This document shows positions 14,354 through 23,221 of a stretch of 33,104 nucleotides of DNA, one piece after another (positions within the stretch are counted from its first letter, which is position 1; every line of letters begins with the position of its first letter). Under the pieces are notes generated by a model. That model saw only the letters and a list, made by a program, of their open reading frames with translations. It had not been told where the DNA came from and searched no databases. Source of the stretch: Streptomyces sp. CC53. Lineage in GTDB: Bacteria > Actinomycetota > Actinomycetes > Streptomycetales > Streptomycetaceae. Made by a program: the position numbers and the translations under genes. The stretch lies in assembly GCF_001865245.1 (NCBI RefSeq), contig NZ_MKXB01000201.1, forward strand, positions 1-33,104, read 5' to 3'.

Positions 14354-15756
14354 TGCGGCTGGACCTGCTCACCGAGCCCGTCGAGGGGCTCGACGAGGCC
14401 CTCGCGGCCGTCGACGCCTTCGACGAGGCCCTCGTCGTGGGCCTGCTCCGTCCCCGGCCGGCCCAGGCCGCGGCCCTGACGGGGCTCGCCGACGCCGTAT
14501 CCGGGACACCGCTCGCCGAGCGGGTGGCCGAAGCGTCGGCCCAGGCCGCGGCCGGAACCGCCGCAGAGGACCACTTCGTCGCTCTCGCCGCAGCCCGTAC
14601 GGCCCTGATGGGCGCCGCGCACGACGCGCTGGCCGCCCGTGCGGACGAGGCGACCGGGCGGTCCCGCCGCACGGAGGAGGCCCCGCCCACCGAGGTCGGG
14701 CAGGAGGCGAACCTGCTGGTCGCCGCCCGCGCCTGGCTGTGCGACCTGGCCCGTTCCGGGTGGCGGGGCATCGACCACGACATCGTCTCCGGGGCGGCAC
14801 CCGTCGTCTCCGCGATGCTCCCCGATCCCGGCCTGCGCCGGCTGTCGGTGCTCCTCGACGGGTTCGCCGCCGAGCTGGCCGCGTCCTGCCCCGGTGCGGC
14901 ACTGGATCGCGTCCCGGCACGCCGGTGGGGCGACCTGTGGGCCCGGGCCGTGCTGCTCACCCGGCAGGGCGCGGGCGGCGCGCCGGCGACCGGCACGGCC
15001 ACGGGCCGCCTGCTGCCCCTCGGCGTCGACGTGCAGGAACACGCGACAGCCGTGCAGGCCCAGGTCCACGCGGTGTTCGAGCCGGCGGACGGCGGCCCGT
15101 CCCGCCTGGTCCGGGCCACCGTGTCCGCCCCGAAGCCGGACACCGTCGTGGGCGCCGGACTGTGGCAGTTGCTGCGCCCGCACATGTCGCTGCTGGCCGC
15201 CGTCAGCGAGGGCCGCTCGATGGACCTCACCGCCATGCCGGTCACCGCCGAGGGCGACCTGCTCTGGTCCGACGAGCACGCCGGGCCGGGTGAGCCCGCC
15301 GACCCCTTCGCCACCGCCCGGGTGGCCCTGCCCACGGCGACAGCCTCGGCGACGGCCCCCCTGGACCGGCACCCGGCGCACCTCGCCGTACCGGTGTTCC
15401 TGGAAGGCTACGAGACGGCTGCGGCCGAGGAGGACGCACCCGACGGTGCGCCCCACCTCCTCCTGGCGGGGCGGCGCCTCGCCGTGGACACCGACCGCGT
15501 CCCGGCCGCCGGGCCGCTCACCGCGGACGCGGTCGCCCGCTCCCACGCGTGCATCGGCCTGGTCCGCTGGGACGCGGGGGCGTTCCGTCTGCAACCGCTC
15601 GCCGTCGAGACCACCGTGCGGAAGAAGACCGTCGCGGTCCACGCCGGTGCGTGGGCCGGAGGCACCGCCGACAAGGCCGGCGTCAAGGCCGAGAAGGCCG
15701 CCACGGACGCGCTGGCGGTGCTGCGTGAGCGAGCCGGAAGGCTGCTGCGGAAATGA
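14353..15756 (+). CDS. Uncharacterised protein of the MoxR-VWA cluster
   Basis: A 467-aa, Ala-rich, probably cytoplasmic protein with no membrane segment or signal peptide. The first 120 residues are helical (EALAAVDAFDEALVVGLLRP); the middle has conserved-looking pieces such as ARAWLCDLARSGWRGIDHDIVSGA and RRWGDLWARAVLLT; the C-terminus is a charged helix (KAEKAATDALAVLRERAGRLLRK). I do not recognise a catalytic motif. It starts within the stop of the SWIM gene and ends with a 4-nt ATGA overlap with the VWA gene, so it belongs to the same machine, perhaps as a scaffold or substrate receptor (inference). Confidence 0.8.
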   Translation: MRLDLLTEPVEGLDEALAAVDAFDEALVVGLLRPRPAQAAALTGLADAVSGTPLAERVAEASAQAAAGTAAEDHFVALAAARTALMGAAHDALAARADEATGRSRRTEEAPPTEVGQEANLLVAARAWLCDLARSGWRGIDHDIVSGAAPVVSAMLPDPGLRRLSVLLDGFAAELAASCPGAALDRVPARRWGDLWARAVLLTRQGAGGAPATGTATGRLLPLGVDVQEHATAVQAQVHAVFEPADGGPSRLVRATVSAPKPDTVVGAGLWQLLRPHMSLLAAVSEGRSMDLTAMPVTAEGDLLWSDEHAGPGEPADPFATARVALPTATASATAPLDRHPAHLAVPVFLEGYETAAAEEDAPDGAPHLLLAGRRLAVDTDRVPAAGPLTADAVARSHACIGLVRWDAGAFRLQPLAVETTVRKKTVAVHAGAWAGGTADKAGVKAEKAATDALAVLRERAGRLLRK

Positions 15757-17501
15757 CAGAACCGACCATGCTCCCCGAAGACCCTGCCGGCGGCGCCCGC
15801 ACGGGCCCGGAGACCGGCACGGCGGCGCCCGTCCACCCGGCCGGCGGAGGCGACACGGCCAGGGCGGCCCACGGCGGCGGCACCGACCCGGTCGGCACCA
15901 CCACTGGCACCACCGTCCATGCCGCCCAGTCCACCAGGGCCCACGTCGGGACCGCGGACACCGCAGGCACTGCTGCCGCCACAGACACCGGGGACACCAC
16001 AGCCGCCACCGAGGCCGCGGAGGCTGCGGAGGCTGCGGGAGCCACTGCCGAGTCCACTCGTGACACCGCCGGCCTCGGTGACGGCTCGGGGGACGGTGAC
16101 GAGCTCGCCGGGGGTCCGGAGGAGAACCGGCGCCAGGCCCTGTACTGGCGGCTGCTCGCCCGGCTCTTCGACCCCGAGGAGCAGGCCGCGCTGGAGTCCG
16201 CGAGCCTCGCCGTCGTGGAGGACCTCGGCCTCCCGCCGGCGTTGCTGGACCCGCAGGCGTCCCTCGACTCGATCGTGCAGCGCCACCCGGAACTGGCCGC
16301 CGCGTTCGACGGCCTGATGGTGCCCGAGCCGGCGCCCGACGGTGTGCGCGACCGGGCGGCGGAGGTGCGGCGGGCAGCGCTGGCGTCCAAGCTGCTGCTC
16401 AACGTGTTCGCCCCCGCGCCGGGGACCGTCACCGCCGGTCAGTTGGCGCGCTGGCAGTCCGACGCCGGATGGCTGGAGCGCGGGCTCGGCTGCCGCCCCG
16501 GTGAGCTGCGCGGCGGGCGCCGCGGCGGTCCGGGCGGTGCCGCAGGTGCGGGCGCCGCACCGGACGGCACCGGCGGGCGCGGTGCGACCCCGGACCTCAG
16601 CCGCCTGCTACCGGAGATCGGCCCGCAGCTCGGCGCCATCGAGGCCGATCTGGTCAAGCGGATGCACCTGCGCGAAGTGCTGGCCGACTCGGGCCTGGCC
16701 TCGCGGCTCACCCCCAGCATGTCGCTGATCGAGCAGCTGCTGCGCGACAAGGACAACCTGTCCGGCGTGGCCCTGGCCAACGCCAAGGCGCTGATCCGCC
16801 GGTTCGTCGACGAGGTCGCCGAAGTGCTGCGCACCCAGGTGGAGAAGGCCACGGTCGGCGAGCTCGACCGCTCGGTGCCGCCCAAGCGGGTGTTCCGCAA
16901 CCTGGACCTGGACCGCACGATCTGGAAGAACCTGACGAACTGGAGCCCGGAGGAGGAGCGGCTCTACGTCGACCGCCTCTACTACCGGCGCACCGTCCGC
17001 AGGACGACGCCCCAGCGGCTGATCGTGGTGGTGGACCAGTCCGGTTCGATGGTCGACTCGATGGTGAACTGCACCATCCTGGCGTCCATCTTCGCGGGCC
17101 TGCCGAAGGTGGACGTCCACCTCGTCGCCTACGACACGCGGGCGGTGGACCTGACGCCGTGGGTGCACGACCCCTTCGAGACGCTGCTGCGCACCAACCT
17201 CGGAGGCGGCACTGACGGCACGGCCGCCATGACGCTGGCCCAGCCGAAGATCGCGGAGCCCCGCAACACCGTCGTGGTCTGGATCTCCGACTTCTACGAA
17301 TGGCGCTGCGAGGAGCTCTACCGGAGCATGGCCGACCTGCACCGCTCGGGGGTCAGGTTCATCCCGGTCGGCTCGGTCACCAGCTCCGGCCGCGGCAGCG
17401 TGAACCCGTGGTTCCGGGACCGTTTGAAGGACCTGGGGGCGCCGGTGCTCTCCGGCCACATCCGCAAGCTCGTGCACGAGCTCAAGGCGTTCCTCACCTG
17501 A
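15753..17501 (+). CDS. VWA-domain protein (CoxE/YehP-like)
   Basis: A 582-aa cytoplasmic protein with a C-terminal von Willebrand A domain of the type that works with MoxR ATPases. The metal site is complete: DQSGS (428-432), T487 in GGGTDGT and D513 in WISDFYEW. The stretch before it (300-420) contains the conserved MHLREVLADSGLASRLTPS and DRTIWKNLTNWSPEEERLYVDRLYYRRT. The first 120 residues are a Thr/Ala/Gly-rich low-complexity segment, absent from typical family members as I know them; a later start is possible but no ribosome binding site forces one. ATG at 15753 overlaps the preceding stop by 4 nt. Confidence 0.88.
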   Translation: MTEPTMLPEDPAGGARTGPETGTAAPVHPAGGGDTARAAHGGGTDPVGTTTGTTVHAAQSTRAHVGTADTAGTAAATDTGDTTAATEAAEAAEAAGATAESTRDTAGLGDGSGDGDELAGGPEENRRQALYWRLLARLFDPEEQAALESASLAVVEDLGLPPALLDPQASLDSIVQRHPELAAAFDGLMVPEPAPDGVRDRAAEVRRAALASKLLLNVFAPAPGTVTAGQLARWQSDAGWLERGLGCRPGELRGGRRGGPGGAAGAGAAPDGTGGRGATPDLSRLLPEIGPQLGAIEADLVKRMHLREVLADSGLASRLTPSMSLIEQLLRDKDNLSGVALANAKALIRRFVDEVAEVLRTQVEKATVGELDRSVPPKRVFRNLDLDRTIWKNLTNWSPEEERLYVDRLYYRRTVRRTTPQRLIVVVDQSGSMVDSMVNCTILASIFAGLPKVDVHLVAYDTRAVDLTPWVHDPFETLLRTNLGGGTDGTAAMTLAQPKIAEPRNTVVVWISDFYEWRCEELYRSMADLHRSGVRFIPVGSVTSSGRGSVNPWFRDRLKDLGAPVLSGHIRKLVHELKAFLT

Positions 17502-17606
17502 TCCCCTCCCCGCCACCCGGCACGGTAACCGCCGTGTGGACCGCCTGTCCGCTTCCCGTCCGCACCGCACCACTGCCGCCCTGGCCACACCTCCCACCGA
17601 CCTCCG

Positions 17607-17627
17607 TCGACGACGTGCCGTCATCGA
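17607..17627. promoter_or_regulatory. Inverted repeat before the moxR gene
   Basis: TCGACGACG-TGC-CGTCATCGA, a 9-3-9 repeat with one mismatch (extending to 11-3-11 over 17605-17629), about 20 nt before the ATG at 17649. It lies in the only sizeable gap (147 bp) of the cluster and may be an operator or an mRNA hairpin tuning ATPase expression. Confidence 0.4.
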
Positions 17628-17648
17628 CGCCGTTTCCGAAAGGCTGTC

Positions 17649-18770
17649 ATGTCCGACCTGTTGCGCGCCCCCGCCGAGATCAAGTACGCCGAGGAACTGG
17701 ACTGGCTGGAGTCCATCGACGACAACCCCAAGCCGTTCTCGTGGCGGCTGTCCCCGAAGATGGTCCGGCTGTTCATCCTGGGCTCCGAGCGCTCCGACGG
17801 CCTGGAGCGGGAGATCCCGCAGAAGTGGTTCGGTGACCGCAGCTTCGTCGAACGGTCCATCGTCACCCTGGCCTCCGACCGCGGCCTGCTGCTGATAGGA
17901 GACCCGGGCACCGGCAAGAGCTGGCTGGCCGAACTGCTGTCCGCGGCGATCTGCCGGAACTCCACCCTCGTGGTGCAGGGCACGGCCGGCACCACGGAGG
18001 ACCACATCAAGTACTCGTGGAACGTGTCCATGGTGATCGCCAAGGGCCAGTCCCGCGAGTCGATGATCCCGTCACCCATCATGACGGCGATGGAGAGCGG
18101 CGCGATCGGCCGTTTCGAGGAGCTCACCCGCTCCACCAGCGACGTGCAGGACGCGCTGATCTCGATCCTGTCCGAGAAGTACATCTCCGTGCCCGAGCTG
18201 GACAGCGACGGCAGCGACAACATCGTCTTCGCCAAGCCGGGCTTCTCCGTCATCGCCACGGCCAACAGCCGTGACCGCGGCGTCAACGACCTGTCGTCGG
18301 CGCTCAAGCGCCGCTTCAACTTCGTCCGCATCCCGGTGGTGACGAACAAGAAGAGCGAGGCGGAGATCGTCCGCTTCCGCACGGAGGAGCTGCTGCGCCG
18401 CCACCACATCGAACTGGACGTGCCGCCGACCCTGCTGGACGTGCTGCTGCAGAGCTTCGCCGACCTCCGGGCCTCGGCCGCCACCGCGGGCAGCGACGAC
18501 GAGAAGCTGGAGTCCGCCCTGTCCACGGCCGAGCAGATCGGTGTGCTGGAGGACGCGATCCTGCACAGCAACTTCTTCGGCGAGCGCGCACTGACGGCCC
18601 GCGCCCTCGCCTCCTCCCTGGTGGGCTCGCTGACCCGCCGCGAACCGGAGGACCTCGCCATCCTCAACAAGTACCTGCACGGCGTCGTCGAACCGCGCAG
18701 CAAGGAGGAGGGCGGCTCCTGGCCGGAGTTCCTGGAGGGCGGCCGCGACGCGATCGCCACCCTGTCATGA
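17649..18770 (+). CDS. MoxR-family AAA+ ATPase (YehL-like)
   Basis: A 373-aa AAA+ ATPase of the MoxR/RavA/YehL group, chaperone-like motors acting with VWA proteins. Walker A is GDPGTGKS (84-91). The Walker B region reads GAIGRFEELTR (151-161) with FEE in place of the usual DE pair. Sensor 1 lies in VIATANSRD (201-209), and the arginine pair at 221-222 (LKRRFNF) is a candidate arginine finger. A C-terminal helical lid follows. ATG at 17649 has GAAAGG upstream. It overlaps the next gene by 4 nt (ATGA). It likely forms a hexameric ring that remodels a target through the VWA and DUF5682 partners. Confidence 0.9.
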   Translation: MSDLLRAPAEIKYAEELDWLESIDDNPKPFSWRLSPKMVRLFILGSERSDGLEREIPQKWFGDRSFVERSIVTLASDRGLLLIGDPGTGKSWLAELLSAAICRNSTLVVQGTAGTTEDHIKYSWNVSMVIAKGQSRESMIPSPIMTAMESGAIGRFEELTRSTSDVQDALISILSEKYISVPELDSDGSDNIVFAKPGFSVIATANSRDRGVNDLSSALKRRFNFVRIPVVTNKKSEAEIVRFRTEELLRRHHIELDVPPTLLDVLLQSFADLRASAATAGSDDEKLESALSTAEQIGVLEDAILHSNFFGERALTARALASSLVGSLTRREPEDLAILNKYLHGVVEPRSKEEGGSWPEFLEGGRDAIATLS

Positions 18771-21577
18771 GCGGCACCCACGAGGGGCCCTTCGAGGCGC
18801 TGCGCTCCCAGCTGCAGGAGGCGGCAGCGGCCCTCGCCGACGGGCCCGACGCGCTGCAGGGCATCCTCCTCGGCATCGTCGACGACGTGGACCGCGCCGT
18901 ACGGGAGCCCCTGGAGGTCTTCCCGGTCTGCCACCACTCCCCCGCCTCCGCCGTCGCGATGGCGCGGCGGCTTCGGGAGAAGCAGCCCAAGGTGGTCTAC
19001 CTGGAACTGTGCGAGGACATGGCGCCGCTGCTGGACGAGCTGCGCAACTGCCGGCTGCCGGTGGCCGTGCAGGCGTTCGCCGGCGACATCGACGGTTTCC
19101 CGCCCGCGTGGGCTCCGCTGTCGGTGGTGGCACCGGTCACCGAGGCGTCGGCCGAGTACCAGGCCATCGCCTACGCCCTGGATACCCCGGGCGTCGAACT
19201 GGTCCTCGTCGACCGGTCCTCGGACCACGTCTTCCAGTGGAACGCCCGCCCGCAGCAGCCTTCCGGGGCGACGGACCCGGACGCGCCCCCCACGGAGGAG
19301 GAGGCCGCGCTGCACGGCGACGCGGTCGGCGTCGAGATCGGCGACCTGCGGCCCCGCTTCGCCGAGTTGGAGGAGCACCTGCTGCGCCACGGGCGGGTGC
19401 GCCACTGGTCGGAGTGGTGGCACCAGTACGTGGAGCTGCCACTGGGCGACAGCGACCACGACACGTACCGCCAGGTCATGCTGCTGATCGGCAGCCTGTT
19501 CCGGCGCCTCGCCCCCGGGGACCCGCACCGCGTACGGGTCGACGAGGACCGCGAGCGCTACATGTGGACGAGGATCCGCGAGCACCTGGCCGCGACGGGC
19601 ACCGACCCCTCGGACGGCGTGTACGTCTGCGGGGCGTTCCACGCCGCGAGCCGCGTCGACGAGTTCGGCGTGCACGGCTCCGACACGTTCGAGATCGGCC
19701 CCCGCACGGCCACCGTGTGGCAGCACGGCCTCATCCCGTCCAGTCACGCGGCCATCGAGGCGCAGTTCGGGCTGGCCCCGGGGTCGGTGTCCATCGCGGC
19801 GACGGAGTGGGCGAAGAACCTCAAGCGCACGGGCGTACGGCCGTACCGGCTGGAGGGGCAGGCGGGCGCGCGGAAGGCGAAGCCGAAGAAGACGGCGGCT
19901 CCGCGCCCGGGCCGCACCGGCGCGGCCGCCGGGGACGCCCCGCTCCCCGACCGGCTCTCCGGCTTCCTGCAGCGGCCGCCCGTACTCGACCACCTGGACG
20001 AGGCGGAGCTGCTCGGCTGGTCGGTGGACATCGTGCGGGCCGCACGACGCAACGGCTACCTGGCCTCCACCGCCGACGCCATCGCCGTGTTCGAGACGTC
20101 GATCCTGCTGGCCGGGATGCGGGACCGGGCCAAGCCCACGCCGTACGACTTCCAGGACGCGGCGGTCACCTGCATCGAGAAGGACCGCGTGCCGGGCCGG
20201 CGCGACGTGCGCCGGCTGGTCGAGATCATGATGGGCGGCGACCGGGTCGGCCAGGTGAGCTACGCCGCGCTGCCGCCGCTGGCCCGCGACGTGCACGACC
20301 GGCTCGCCCCGCTGAACCTGAAGCTGCAGCAGCGCGGGGTGCAGCGGGCCCTGCTCGACATCGCCGGCAGACCGGAGCTGGAACAGTGCTCCGACGTGCT
20401 GTGGATGCTGCGCCGCCTGCTGCCGCCCGGGGCCGCCCGTCCGATCATGGGTGAGCGGGCCCTGGGCGAGCGGCCCATCCAGGAGTCGTGGGACCTGGCG
20501 CTCGGCACCCACCAGCGGGCCCTGATCGAGCTCGGGTACGAGGGCGTCAGCATCGAGCAGGTCCTGGAGCAGCGGCTGCGCCGCACGGCGTACGACCCGC
20601 AGGCGACGACGGCCCGCGTCCTTGAGGCGGTGGAGGACGCGACGCTGTACCTGCGCAGCCGACGGCTCGCCGATGAGCTGGGCGCCCGGGCGCTGGAGGT
20701 GTTGGCGACGGAGCGGAGCGTGGACGGCGCGCCGGAGGTGCTGCGCCGGGTGCGGCGGCTGCTGGCGTACTACCGGACCAGCGAGCCGGTGCTGCCGCAG
20801 TGGATCGAGGCGTTCGCCAAGTCGGGCTACGCGCACTACTGCACGCTCCTGCCGACGGCGTTCGCCGACGAGCAGGCGACGGACCGCCAGGTCGCCGCGA
20901 CCCTGGGCTTCCTGTTCGGGATGGAGGGGCTGGCGCTGTCGCTGGGTTGCGACCGGACGCAGCTGGAGCTGGCGGTCGCCCAGTCGCATCCGCAGGAGCC
21001 GGCGAAACGGGCGCTGCTGTGGGCGGCGCAGGTGCACCTCGGCCGGCTGACGCGCGGGGAACTGCGGGCGCGGTGTGACGAACTGCTGGGCAACCCTCTG
21101 CTGCTGCCGGTCTATCCGCGCTACCTGAGCGGCTTCGTGCAGGCGCTGGAGCCGGTGCCTGGGCTCGCCGACTTCGTGGTGGAGGCGGTGTCGAACGCGT
21201 TCGCCCGGCTGCCGGACCCGGTGCTGCTGCCGTGGCTGCCGACCCTGATCACCGCCCTGCGTGCGGACGCCGAGCTGGCGCCGCTGCTGGTGCGGGAGGT
21301 GGGTCGGATCTTCCCCGGCCGGCTTCCGGCGCTGGACGCCTGGGTGCCGCCGTGGCGGGAGCCCGAGCCGGGGACCGCGGTGCCGGCGCGGCGCGCGGAC
21401 GGCGGACACCGGGCCGCGCTGCTGGTGGCGCATCCCGCGGCGTGCGACGCGGTGGCGGCCCTGCTGGGCTGCGACGGCACGTGGCGCGCGGCGGATCCGG
21501 TGCCGCCCGGCGCGGAACTCGTCGGCCGCCACCCGGAGACGGCCGCGGCCCTGGAGGCGCTGATGGCCGCGACGTGA
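18767..21577 (+). CDS. DUF5682/YehM-like large protein, putative effector of the MoxR-VWA cluster
   Basis: A 936-aa cytoplasmic protein, translationally coupled to the ATPase. The N-terminal 300 residues carry three spaced motifs: VCHHSPAS (C55, H56, H57), VYLELCEDM (E80, E83) and VCGAFHAAS (H292). Their order and flanking strands recall the GxxH / ExE / GxxH pattern of the TraB-PrgY, ChaN, EreA and TIKI hydrolase superfamily. Residues 360-400 are a basic linker (ARKAKPKKTAAPRPGRTG). The rest, 410-930, is helical and repeat-like. The assignment to DUF5682 is from memory of cluster architecture and sequence feel; the enzymatic prediction is inference. No membrane segments are seen. Confidence 0.8.
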   Translation: MSGTHEGPFEALRSQLQEAAAALADGPDALQGILLGIVDDVDRAVREPLEVFPVCHHSPASAVAMARRLREKQPKVVYLELCEDMAPLLDELRNCRLPVAVQAFAGDIDGFPPAWAPLSVVAPVTEASAEYQAIAYALDTPGVELVLVDRSSDHVFQWNARPQQPSGATDPDAPPTEEEAALHGDAVGVEIGDLRPRFAELEEHLLRHGRVRHWSEWWHQYVELPLGDSDHDTYRQVMLLIGSLFRRLAPGDPHRVRVDEDRERYMWTRIREHLAATGTDPSDGVYVCGAFHAASRVDEFGVHGSDTFEIGPRTATVWQHGLIPSSHAAIEAQFGLAPGSVSIAATEWAKNLKRTGVRPYRLEGQAGARKAKPKKTAAPRPGRTGAAAGDAPLPDRLSGFLQRPPVLDHLDEAELLGWSVDIVRAARRNGYLASTADAIAVFETSILLAGMRDRAKPTPYDFQDAAVTCIEKDRVPGRRDVRRLVEIMMGGDRVGQVSYAALPPLARDVHDRLAPLNLKLQQRGVQRALLDIAGRPELEQCSDVLWMLRRLLPPGAARPIMGERALGERPIQESWDLALGTHQRALIELGYEGVSIEQVLEQRLRRTAYDPQATTARVLEAVEDATLYLRSRRLADELGARALEVLATERSVDGAPEVLRRVRRLLAYYRTSEPVLPQWIEAFAKSGYAHYCTLLPTAFADEQATDRQVAATLGFLFGMEGLALSLGCDRTQLELAVAQSHPQEPAKRALLWAAQVHLGRLTRGELRARCDELLGNPLLLPVYPRYLSGFVQALEPVPGLADFVVEAVSNAFARLPDPVLLPWLPTLITALRADAELAPLLVREVGRIFPGRLPALDAWVPPWREPEPGTAVPARRADGGHRAALLVAHPAACDAVAALLGCDGTWRAADPVPPGAELVGRHPETAAALEALMAAT

Positions 21578-21943
21578 GCCGTCACCCAGGCCCCCGCGCG
21601 AGTCGCCGCGGGCACGGTCGCCGGTCACGGCACAGGTGTCCGTACGCGGTCCCGGCACGCACGGCGGCGCACCCCGCCCGGACTCCGGGGCTCCGGTGCC
21701 ATACGGCGGAAAGGAGCCGGGCCCCGGGTCAGGACTTCCGGTGCCACACCGCCGCGCAGGCGCAGGCCGGGACGCGCGGCGGCAGGGCGGCGGGCGCCAC
21801 CTGTTCCGGCTGTTCCGGTACGGACTCTGCTGCCGGTGCCGCCGCACGGGCCGCTCCGCTCGGCGGCCCCCTAGCCGGTCGCTCTGGTGGTGTCCCGGAC
21901 CCGGCGGGGGTCGTGCCGGGCCGGGACACTACCCTCGTCGCCC
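21578..21943. other. Intergenic region after the MoxR-VWA cluster
   Basis: No gene is supported. The right end carries a large palindrome and a -10 box for the next gene; the remainder shows no structure I can call, nor a clear terminator. Confidence 0.45.
21890..21929. promoter_or_regulatory. Long palindrome immediately upstream of a -10 box
   Basis: GTGTCCCGG pairs with CCGGGACAC (9 bp); after one bulged A, CCCGGC pairs with GCCGGG (6 bp), leaving a 9-nt loop. It ends one base before TACCCT (21930-21935), the probable -10 of the gene starting at 21944. It may be an operator or the terminator of upstream transcription. Confidence 0.45.
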
Positions 21944-22483
21944 ATGAGCGGTGATCATGACGAGCCCGTCTTCAAACGCATCGGTGGACGGTGGGCCTAC
22001 AACCCCGGCAATCCGGTGGGGCGCGCCCTGATCGTCGGGTCCCTGCTGTTCGCGGTGGCGATGATGTACGGGCTCCACGCGAGCTCGCGGTGGAGCGAGG
22101 GGGAGCTGCGGGACGCGGTGCACGCCGCCGCCGACGCTCTGGAGGGGCAGCCCCAGCGCAACGGCACCATCGCCTTCTCCGGCTACGCCGGCATCGTCGA
22201 GGACGCCGTCGAGGCGACCGGAACGGGCCCGGAGTACGCGCTCGGCCTCCACGTGGCCGAGATGAACAGCGAGACGGACGGCGACGGGCCGGGCACTGCC
22301 GCAGCCGACCGCTTCGAGATCACCACCGACGACACGACGACCGCGTACTGCCTGTCCGTCTCCCCGCCGCGGTCCCGGGTGGAGTCCGCGGCCGGAGCGC
22401 ACCAGCCGGGTTCCGGGAACGGCTGGCAGGCCGTCACCGCGGAGACGGTGCTGTCCGTGGAGGTGGCGGAGGGCGGCTGCTGA
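21944..22483 (+). CDS. Single-pass membrane protein of unknown function
   Basis: A 179-aa protein with a short cytoplasmic N-terminus (DHDEPVFKRIGGRWAYNPGNPVG), one membrane helix (RALIVGSLLFAVAMMYGLHA, about 26-45), and an extracytoplasmic domain of about 130 residues with two cysteines (the residue in TTAYCLSVSPP and the last residue) that might form a disulfide. I do not recognise the family. The ATG at 21944 is 8 nt after a TACCCT box and has no ribosome binding site. It ends 3 bp before the convergent AIM24 gene. Confidence 0.72.
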   Translation: MSGDHDEPVFKRIGGRWAYNPGNPVGRALIVGSLLFAVAMMYGLHASSRWSEGELRDAVHAAADALEGQPQRNGTIAFSGYAGIVEDAVEATGTGPEYALGLHVAEMNSETDGDGPGTAAADRFEITTDDTTTAYCLSVSPPRSRVESAAGAHQPGSGNGWQAVTAETVLSVEVAEGGC

Positions 22484-22486
22484 GGC

Positions 22487-23161
22487 TCAGCCCTGCCTGG
22501 GCTGCGGCGTGTGCTCGCTCGGGCGGACGACCACGAACCCCTCGCCCTGCAGCATCAGCTGGACGGCCTCGCCGGAGCCGCCGCGGATCATCGAGCCGAA
22601 GGACTGCGAGCGGTGCAGGGACGTGGACAGGTGGGCGCTCCAGCCGACCACCGCGTCCGTGTCCACGTACACCGGCTGGTGCTGGCCGACGGGGATGACG
22701 ACCGGTGAGCCGTCGCAGACCAGGGCGAGCTTGCCGGTACCGGTGAAGACGCTGTTGAAGAGCCCGCCCCCCGCCATGCCGGCGCCCTTGACGGTCCGGA
22801 TCTCGTAGCCGAGCGACGGGTCGAAGCACAGGACGTTGCGGCCGTTGACGGTGAGCGCGTCGCCTGTCTCCAGCTCGACGATGAAGCAGTTCTGCGCCTC
22901 GTGGGCGAACCACGCCTCGCCCTGCCCCCGGACCGCCATCAGCGCCAGTCCCTCACCGGTGACGGCCCGCTTCAGCACCCCTCCTATGCCCTGGCTCTTG
23001 CGTTCGAACTGGAGGTTGCCGCGGAAGGCGATCATCGAACCCTGGCGTGCGTGCATCTCGCCGTTCACCGCGTACTTCACGCACTTGGAGTTCTGGAGGA
23101 CCATCCCCGGGGCGGTCGCCTGCTGCGCCAGGTGCTCCGACGCGAAAAGATCGCTCTTCAT
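22487..23161 (-). CDS. AIM24-family protein
   Basis: A 224-aa soluble beta-rich protein of the AIM24/TIGR00266 family (tryptophan RNA-binding attenuator-like fold). Family features include SKCVKYAVNGEMHARQGSMIAFRG near the start, GGVLKRAVTGEGLALM in the middle, and SLGYEIRTVKGAGMAGGGLFNSVFTGTGKLAL. The bacterial role is not established; in yeast the homologue affects mitochondrial inner-membrane organisation. The ATG at 23161 is 60 bp from the divergent PTH2-like gene. Confidence 0.88.
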   Translation of the reverse strand: MKSDLFASEHLAQQATAPGMVLQNSKCVKYAVNGEMHARQGSMIAFRGNLQFERKSQGIGGVLKRAVTGEGLALMAVRGQGEAWFAHEAQNCFIVELETGDALTVNGRNVLCFDPSLGYEIRTVKGAGMAGGGLFNSVFTGTGKLALVCDGSPVVIPVGQHQPVYVDTDAVVGWSAHLSTSLHRSQSFGSMIRGGSGEAVQLMLQGEGFVVVRPSEHTPQPRQG

Positions 23162-23221
23162 GCAGGCATGGTGCCCCGAACCGCCCGCCGTGCCAAGGAG
23201 GCCGTTTGGCAGACTGGCCGG

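Noticed and set aside
17621..21847. 1408-codon minus-strand open frame antisense to moxR and the DUF5682 gene
   Set aside because: Same antisense effect; the plus-strand genes have recognisable motifs and coupled starts, while this translation has none.
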